Below, one piece after another: positions 34,597 through 39,559 of a stretch of 39,559 bases of DNA. Made by a program: the position numbers and the translations under genes. Under the pieces are notes generated by a model. It was not told the DNA's origin and did not search any database. It was given only the letters and a program-made list of their open reading frames with translations. This stretch comes from CAZOKH01 sp964580315. GTDB taxonomy: Bacteria > Chloroflexota > Anaerolineae > Anaerolineales > Anaerolineaceae. Location: assembly GCA_964580315.1 (NCBI GenBank), contig CAZOKH010000027.1:1-39559 (forward strand), read 5' to 3'. Numbering within the stretch: position 1 is the first letter of the stretch; each line of letters opens with the position of its first letter.

Positions 34597-35606
34597 GAAA
34601 AAATCTCCTCACGCCCGTTGTTCACCAGTGATTGCTGGGTGGTTTCAATAATCTTTACCACCCTTAATCCATCTTCCCCGTTGCTGATGGGCTGCGTGTG
34701 ATTGGCGATGCAATCCAAAAAGTGCTGGCATTCCAATCGCAGGGGTTCGGTGAAGCGGATATTTGGAATGAGAATGTCGCCATAACGGTACAAATATTTA
34801 AAGTCCTGGAGATCTCCTGTATAAACAGGAGTTTCAACACCTTCATCAAAAATTTTGATTTTCTCTAGGCTCTCAATATCGTTATAGACAGCCATTTTCT
34901 TGCTTCCGACCACGGTAATCCGGCGGACTTTACAGGGATCCAACCAGCTCACATGAATGTGCGCCAGAATATCATTGGGGTAGCGTAAGTTAATGTAAGC
35001 AGTATCGTGCAGTCCTTTGATCACGCAAGTGGTTCCCTGGGCGCTGACGGAGACGGGAGATGAGCCCATCAGGTAATTCAGGATGGAAATATCATGTGGA
35101 GCCAAATCCCAGATCACATTTAATCCATTTTGAAATAATCCCAGGTTGAGCCTGGCGGCGTCCAGGTAATAAATGTTTCCCAGTTCACCGGAATCAATCA
35201 ATTTTTTCAGGGCGTGAACGGCGCCATTAAATTCAAAAGTGTGTCCCACCATGAGGATGAGGTCTTTTTCCTGGGCGGTCTTGATCATCGTTGCTGCGTG
35301 GGCGCTGTTTACTGTGATGGGTTTTTCCACCAGTGCATGCAGGCCGTGATTCATACAGTCCATTGCGATATCAAAATGAGTGATCGGGGGCGTGGCAATG
35401 GCGACTGCATCCAATCCCATGGTAAAGAGATCTTGATAATTGGTTGTTACATTGATATGTGGATAGTTGTTCTTGACTCGTTTCAGGCGGTCTTCGTTCA
35501 AGTCTGAAACAACCACAACTTCAGAGTCGGGAATTTCGATGAAATTACGCGTTAGATTAGGGCCCCAATAACCGAAGCCTATCATCCCCATTCTTATTTT
35601 ATCCAT
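34557..35606 (-). CDS. WbpB-like Gfo/Idh/MocA oxidoreductase
   Basis: A 349-aa NAD-dependent sugar dehydrogenase. Features are a Rossmann loop (GFGYWGPNL), ATPPITHF, the conserved LVEKPIT lysine motif, GHTFEFN and WDLAPHDISIL. This subgroup generates the 3-keto sugar nucleotide that the adjacent aminotransferase uses; WbpB oxidises C3 of UDP-GlcNAc uronate. A strong GGGAGGA lies 5 bases before the ATG. It is followed by acetyltransferase and aminotransferase genes in the order B-D-E. No WbpA-like UDP-GlcNAc 6-dehydrogenase is seen nearby, so the uronate precursor would come from elsewhere or the substrate is a different sugar. Confidence 0.87.
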   Translation of the reverse strand: MDKIRMGMIGFGYWGPNLTRNFIEIPDSEVVVVSDLNEDRLKRVKNNYPHINVTTNYQDLFTMGLDAVAIATPPITHFDIAMDCMNHGLHALVEKPITVNSAHAATMIKTAQEKDLILMVGHTFEFNGAVHALKKLIDSGELGNIYYLDAARLNLGLFQNGLNVIWDLAPHDISILNYLMGSSPVSVSAQGTTCVIKGLHDTAYINLRYPNDILAHIHVSWLDPCKVRRITVVGSKKMAVYNDIESLEKIKIFDEGVETPVYTGDLQDFKYLYRYGDILIPNIRFTEPLRLECQHFLDCIANHTQPISNGEDGLRVVKIIETTQQSLVNNGREEIFSWTSESLPASQPT

Positions 35607-35636
35607 ATATTCCTCCCATTCTGATCAATAGAACTC

Positions 35637-36389
35637 TTAAACTGCACCTTTACAGGAAACAACAACAAGGGGGGTTCTCAGTAGAATCCAGATATCAAAC
35701 AATGTTGATCTGCGATCAATGTATTCGATATCCAGTTTTACCATTTCGTCGAAATCGGCTGAACTACGCGCAGTAACTTGCCACAGGCCGGTCAGGCCTG
35801 GTTTGGCTTCCAGTCTGCGGCGGTACCAGGGTTTATACATCTCGACTTCGTACAGAATGGCGGGGCGCGGACCCACCAGGCTCATTTCACCTCTGAGAAC
35901 GTTGATCAATTGTGGAAACTCATCGATGCTGGCTTTTCTCAAGAATCTTCCGATTCGTGTGATGCGGTTATCTGAGGTGAGTTTCTTTAACTTGGTTTCT
36001 CCTTGCTGCATTGAGGCAACCTTGTCGTCTTCGTTGTTAATCAATGCTTTGACAAATGCCTGGTGGATGGATGGATCGGCATTGTGAACCATCGTGCGGA
36101 ATTTATAGCAGGGGAATTCTGACAGGTGATATCGTGCGGCGCCATTGACCTTTGTTTTTTTCATACAAACTCTTTTTTGCACAAAGAAAACCGGTCCGGG
36201 TGAGTCCAATCGGATTATCACTGCCACGATTAAGAGAAAAGGAAATAAGATAATCAGCCCCAGTGCAGCACCAATAATATCCATTGTCCTTTTCAGGAAA
36301 AAATATCCAACAGCCGGCTGATCATTTGTTGCATCAAATGATCGTTCTAAGGCTTCGTCGATAATTTTTGAGGTAAGCCCATTTTGCAC
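35637..36389 (-). CDS. Initiating sugar-phosphate transferase (polyisoprenyl-phosphate hexose-1-P transferase)
   Basis: A 250-aa membrane protein of the bacterial sugar transferase family, short form. One N-terminal hydrophobic segment (RTMDIIGAALGLIILFPFLL) precedes the catalytic domain with YKFRTMV, KASIDEFPQLINVLRGEM (catalytic Asp-Glu pair), SLVGPRP and KPGLTGLWQV. It transfers a hexose-1-phosphate from a UDP-sugar to undecaprenyl phosphate, the first step of repeat-unit assembly. The multi-pass N-terminal half of WbaP/WcaJ-type proteins is absent, as in PglC-like enzymes. It lies 30 bases before the WbpB-like gene and 54 bases after the BY-kinase gene. Confidence 0.93.
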   Translation of the reverse strand: MQNGLTSKIIDEALERSFDATNDQPAVGYFFLKRTMDIIGAALGLIILFPFLLIVAVIIRLDSPGPVFFVQKRVCMKKTKVNGAARYHLSEFPCYKFRTMVHNADPSIHQAFVKALINNEDDKVASMQQGETKLKKLTSDNRITRIGRFLRKASIDEFPQLINVLRGEMSLVGPRPAILYEVEMYKPWYRRRLEAKPGLTGLWQVTARSSADFDEMVKLDIEYIDRRSTLFDIWILLRTPLVVVSCKGAV

Positions 36390-36443
36390 AATGCCTCACT
36401 TTCATACTGATAATCAAAGTATTCTTTCATAGCCAAATTACTT

Positions 36444-37925
36444 CTATGATGTGTATTGGTAATAATGACGAGATTCATCATCCTCATTGACAACAATACC
36501 CAGGTTGTTCGCGTGTATATTTGACAATTGTTTAACAGATAGTTTAAGGTTTTCCTCCTGAACTTTTCCGCACCTGGCAATGATTAAAATCTGATTGACA
36601 GTCGGGGCAACAATTTTTACATCGGCAATTCCAAGCGCAACGGGTGAATCAATCAGAATGATTTCAAAGCGTTTTTCAAGGTCATTCATCAATGACTGCA
36701 TTTTTCCCGAATTGAGTAAAACTGATGGATGGTCGTGCGGTGTACCACTGGTGATAACTTGAAGATTGGGCTTGTTGCTTTCCCGGATGATTTCATTCAG
36801 GTAAGCAGTGCCGTTTAGATATTCACTCAAACCGGGTTCAATGGGTAATTCAAACAAATTGTGCAGCATGGGTGCGCGTAAATTGGCATCAATTACTGCA
36901 ACATTTTTTCCCTCATGAGCAAAAGCCTGTGACAGGTGGAAGATAAAAGTGGATTTTCCTTCACCCTGTTCAGAGCTGGTTATTAGAATGGAGAAAGGTG
37001 TTTGTGATGTGTTGATGTTGGTGCGTATGGTTTGAATTGACTCGATATAACCAGAGTCTGGTATCTCTTTCACCTCCTTTACTTTTGGAATCACTCCCAG
37101 TAATTTCAGTCCAGAATGCTCCACAATCGTTTCGGCTGAGTAAAGTGTCTGGTCGAGATATTCGAACAAAAAAACCAGTCCCAATCCGCCTGCCAGGCTG
37201 GCTAACAGGCCTATTGCCAGATTGAGGGGAATGTTAGGGCTGGATGGGCTGGTTGGAAGAACTGCCGGCTCAACAATGGTTATGGCGTTATCGCGGATGC
37301 TTTCGCGGATGCGAACCTGTTCATACTGTGTCAGGAGACTGGTGTAGATCTGCTGGTTAACTTCGATTAACTGGTTGACTTCCGCGATCTTGTTGCCGTC
37401 TTGAGGATTTTGAGCGATCAATTTGTTATAGGTATCGCGGTTGTTTTGCAATTCGCTTTCAATAGTCTGGATTTGTTCATTGATGATATCCAGCGAATTC
37501 TTTCCCGATCCGGAGAAAAATTCAGCGCTGCGCGATTGAAGAATGGTTGCCAGGGCGTTGACCGTGTTGAAAGCCAACTGACGGTCGGGTGCATTTACTG
37601 CTATCCTGACAAGCTCAGTGTTGGGAATAATCTCGGCTTCGACTTGAGGATCACGGGTCAGGCCAAGCTGCTGCCTGACAGCCTGTTTCACCGGTTCACT
37701 GGTTATGATATTCAGCGAAGTGTTCAGGAGGGTGTCGGCGTAAGGATAATCCGTGAAACTTACGGTTCCGCCTGAAGCAGTTGCGACCCTTAGAACTATG
37801 GATGCAGTATAAACACGGGGTGTCAGCAGTGTTCCAATGAGAATGACTGCCATGGCAACGCCCATGGTGATTAGAATAATTTGTCTGCGCCGCCAGATTG
37901 TATTGATAATTTGGATGTATTTCAT
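36444..37925 (-). CDS. Wzz/BY-kinase fusion: chain-length regulator with tyrosine autokinase
   Basis: A 493-aa protein. The N-terminal Wzz-like part has a membrane helix at about 15-35, an extracytoplasmic coiled-coil-rich region with the Pro-rich segment PTSPSSPNIP, and a second helix at about 225-250. The C-terminal BY-kinase (~290-493) shows Walker A SSEQGEGKST (Lys324), Walker A' VIDANLRAP (usually DADLR-P) and Walker B ILIDSPVALG. The tail ends with a small tyrosine cluster (HYYQYTS). These kinases control polymer length and export through cycles of autophosphorylation. It is the first gene of the minus-strand locus. No partner phosphatase is seen in the window. Confidence 0.92.
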   Translation of the reverse strand: MKYIQIINTIWRRRQIILITMGVAMAVILIGTLLTPRVYTASIVLRVATASGGTVSFTDYPYADTLLNTSLNIITSEPVKQAVRQQLGLTRDPQVEAEIIPNTELVRIAVNAPDRQLAFNTVNALATILQSRSAEFFSGSGKNSLDIINEQIQTIESELQNNRDTYNKLIAQNPQDGNKIAEVNQLIEVNQQIYTSLLTQYEQVRIRESIRDNAITIVEPAVLPTSPSSPNIPLNLAIGLLASLAGGLGLVFLFEYLDQTLYSAETIVEHSGLKLLGVIPKVKEVKEIPDSGYIESIQTIRTNINTSQTPFSILITSSEQGEGKSTFIFHLSQAFAHEGKNVAVIDANLRAPMLHNLFELPIEPGLSEYLNGTAYLNEIIRESNKPNLQVITSGTPHDHPSVLLNSGKMQSLMNDLEKRFEIILIDSPVALGIADVKIVAPTVNQILIIARCGKVQEENLKLSVKQLSNIHANNLGIVVNEDDESRHYYQYTS

Positions 37926-38318
37926 TGAAGCACCCCGATGGAATATCCAATTAGATTAAAAGATTTCTTATGACGATGGTTGGGACGATGATTAACTTTT
38001 TGACCGAAAAACTATGGGGAAATTCTTGATAACGTCAATCCACACTTTCTAAATACAAGGAAAACCAAATTTCCAACATGATTGTAGCATAATTTCATTA
38101 GGAAAGTCTATAAGGAATTTAATGATATTCTCACTGAAAATAGACAAAAATTGGACTAATGGCAAGAGAGATAAACCCGGAAGGTTGGTCGGGTTAAAAT
38201 TAAAAAACCTGGCGAGGTTATAATTCTTAAGTAGATTGCACATATCTTGCAACAATCTTGTGGAGAGATTTTTGTTTTTATCCGAAAGAAAATCCTGTAG
38301 GAATAAGGCAACCCGACC
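37926..38318. other. Divergent intergenic region between polysaccharide locus and lipoprotein gene
   Basis: About 390 bases of AT-rich, non-coding sequence hold a minus-strand extended -10 (38081-38089) and a plus-strand TATAAT (38219-38224) without a good -35. A small hairpin AACCCG/CGGGTT lies near 38174-38195. A weak stem AATCT/AGATT followed by TTTGTTTTT lies near 38255-38280 and might act as an attenuator in front of the lipoprotein gene. I looked for a GEMM motif on both strands and saw none. Confidence 0.5.
38081..38089 (-). promoter_or_regulatory. Possible extended -10 promoter of the polysaccharide locus
   Basis: On the minus strand, TGC precedes TACAAT (38081-38086), one base from the -10 consensus, making an extended -10 element. 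The implied leader before the BY-kinase gene is about 150 nt. No convincing -35 was found. Confidence 0.4.
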
Positions 38319-39395
38319 ATGAAAAATCGATTGATTACCTTTCTTATGATTTGCCTGACTGTGATTCTTCTCACAGCGTGCAGCGGCGTCCCAACCGCTG
38401 AAACGTCGACCAGCCCTGATCTTGCGGCCACCAATGCCGCCTTGATGAACGTTGTGGCGGAGTTGGCGGCACAATCCACCAGCCAGGCGGCGGCAATCAA
38501 TGCTGCGGCCGAAACGGCAGCAGTTATTCCGGCTGAGACACAACCCCCGGTGATCATTACAGCCACAAGCCAGCCCACCCTGCCTCCAACTGAAACAGCG
38601 CTTCCAGCCGATACCCCCACGGCGGAAATCACTGCCACGATGACCGAAGACGAGCTGGCTGATTACATCCAGGCTAAAGTTAAAGCGGCCAATGTTCTGG
38701 TTTATGACAACCCGGATGCTGATCTTCGCCTGGTGCCGCGCTTGAATAAAGCCCTGACTGATTTTGGCTTCTCAGGTGGGCAGGTGGTTTATGCCGGCAA
38801 CACGCTGGGCTCTTTTGAAAAATTGCTGCGCTTGCAAACCTGGGACCTGGTGATCTTGGCGGTGGAAAGCCGTGACACAGTGGAACTGGGCGAACTTGGC
38901 CTGCACAATCAACTTTATGAGCATCTGAATAATGGCGGGGCGCTGATTGTGGAAACCTGGAACCTGGATGAGGATGATTCGGCCCTGGCGGGTATGTTGC
39001 TGACAGCCTGTGAAGCGCATATTGAAAAAGACTGGCACCGCGTTGAAGAAGACCCTTATGATGAATTCGTCATTTATACCAATCCGCCGGATAACACCGA
39101 TATTTTTTCCGAGCCATACGAGATCAAGATGCCGATGTTGCCCACGTTCTTCTGGGAGGGTGATGCCGGCGATTTCATCCGATTGGACGAAGGCAGCAGC
39201 GCCCGCATTCTCGCCAGCGTGCCGTCCATGGACCCCAACAATTATGGTTTGCTCACTTCCTGCCAGGATGGACGTTTGCTTTTGCAGACCTTCTCCTCTC
39301 ACGACTATCCGCTTTTTACATCAGTCCGCCTGTGGCAGAATATGATGCAGTATGCCTTGATCAATCATTTTGAGGCTCAACAAGAAGTGGAGTAA
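38319..39395 (+). CDS. Secreted lipoprotein of unknown function
   Basis: The 358-aa product begins with a lipoprotein signal peptide ending in lipobox LTAC (Cys21). An Ala/Thr-rich region (~30-65) and a Thr-Pro spacer (~70-105) follow, then a globular domain (~115-350). That domain alternates hydrophobic strands and helices (NVLVYDNPDADLRLVP, DLVILAVESRD, GGALIVETWNLD), which suggests a flavodoxin- or amidotransferase-like Rossmann fold. I do not recognise a family or a catalytic motif. It is transcribed away from the polysaccharide locus and ends just before a strong terminator, so it is monocistronic. A cell-surface role is expected from the lipid anchor. Confidence 0.88.
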   Translation: MKNRLITFLMICLTVILLTACSGVPTAETSTSPDLAATNAALMNVVAELAAQSTSQAAAINAAAETAAVIPAETQPPVIITATSQPTLPPTETALPADTPTAEITATMTEDELADYIQAKVKAANVLVYDNPDADLRLVPRLNKALTDFGFSGGQVVYAGNTLGSFEKLLRLQTWDLVILAVESRDTVELGELGLHNQLYEHLNNGGALIVETWNLDEDDSALAGMLLTACEAHIEKDWHRVEEDPYDEFVIYTNPPDNTDIFSEPYEIKMPMLPTFFWEGDAGDFIRLDEGSSARILASVPSMDPNNYGLLTSCQDGRLLLQTFSSHDYPLFTSVRLWQNMMQYALINHFEAQQEVE

Positions 39396-39410
39396 ACGGC
39401 GTTACACGAT

Positions 39411-39450
39411 AACAAGGCGGTTTCTCATCTTGGGAAACCGCCTTGTTTCT
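39411..39450 (+). terminator. Strong intrinsic terminator after lipoprotein gene
   Basis: A 14-bp perfect stem (39411-39424 with 39434-39447, core AAGGCGGTTTC/GAAACCGCCTT) has a 9-nt loop and is followed by a T-rich stretch. It lies between convergent genes and may serve both, but the T tract is better on the plus strand. Confidence 0.9.
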
Positions 39451-39460
39451 ATTTGTGTGG

Positions 39461-39559
39461 TTATTGTTGAAACAAAACTGCTTCGGATTCTTCTTGATAG
39501 GGTTCTACAAACCACTGACTGAATAACTTGACTGTGTCTTCGGCAAATTGCAGGCGGGT
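39461..39559 (-). CDS. 3' end of an unknown convergent gene
   Basis: An open minus-strand frame enters from the right edge and ends at TAA (39461-39463), giving 32 residues that end in ESEAVLFQQ. The fragment begins TRLQFAEDTVKLFSQWF, has an amphipathic helical look, and stops 13 bases before the terminator hairpin. This is the expected position for a convergent gene. It is too short for a family assignment, and an accidental open frame of this length cannot be excluded. Confidence 0.5.
   Translation of the reverse strand, partial: TRLQFAEDTVKLFSQWFVEPYQEESEAVLFQQ

Noticed and set aside
38174..38195. AACCCG/CGGGTT hairpin as a terminator
   Set aside because: There is a 10-nt loop, a 6-bp stem and no T tract on either strand after the stem.

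Overview
The window reads as a chromosomal accessory region of a Chloroflexota bacterium, most likely Anaerolineae-like. This is an inference from style: moderate GC, secreted proteins and a lipoprotein with long Thr-Pro linkers, and tightly packed polysaccharide operons. No rRNA, tRNA, transposase, phage gene or CRISPR array was seen.

Left part (1-7294, + strand): the 3' part of a large non-ribosomal peptide synthetase. It holds the tail of a carrier domain, two complete C-A-T modules and a terminal thioesterase, so it is the chain-terminating end of an assembly line whose start lies upstream.

Middle part (7295-16178, + strand): a regulated array of secreted right-handed beta-helix proteins. 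An extended -10 promoter is followed by a clear cyclic-di-GMP-I (GEMM-I) riboswitch and an intrinsic terminator. Then comes a 1017-aa protein with two beta-helix domains joined by a Thr-Pro linker. A second protein of the same layout (1028 aa) and a single-domain paralogue (499 aa) follow, then a small membrane-anchored unknown. The C-terminal beta-helix of the first two proteins is encoded by a ~1.1 kb direct repeat in which I saw a single mismatch.

Right part (16168-37925, - strand): a 17-gene Wzx/Wzy-type exopolysaccharide locus, read right to left. It contains a Wzz/BY-kinase fusion, an initiating sugar-phosphate transferase, a WbpB/WbpD/WbpE-like set for an acetamido sugar, a membrane-anchored NodB-like protein, a Wzy/O-antigen-ligase-like polymerase, a Wzx flippase, a heparinase II/III-like lyase and an AlgD-like GDP-mannose 6-dehydrogenase. 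Three GT4 glycosyltransferases, a second Gfo/Idh oxidoreductase, an NAD-dependent epimerase, a CapK-like adenylate-forming enzyme and a fourth glycosyltransferase follow. Most junctions are 4-bp overlaps or gaps of a few bases. A long inverted repeat near 32957 probably separates two transcription units, and a sigma70-like promoter near 18655 may add an internal start. A divergent lipoprotein gene (38319-39395) follows, with a strong terminator and the 3' end of a convergent gene at the right edge.

Working model (inference): the locus makes and exports a uronic-acid-containing polysaccharide, and the adjacent secreted beta-helix proteins bind, modify or structure that matrix. c-di-GMP, the usual second messenger for sessile growth, controls at least the first of them through the riboswitch.
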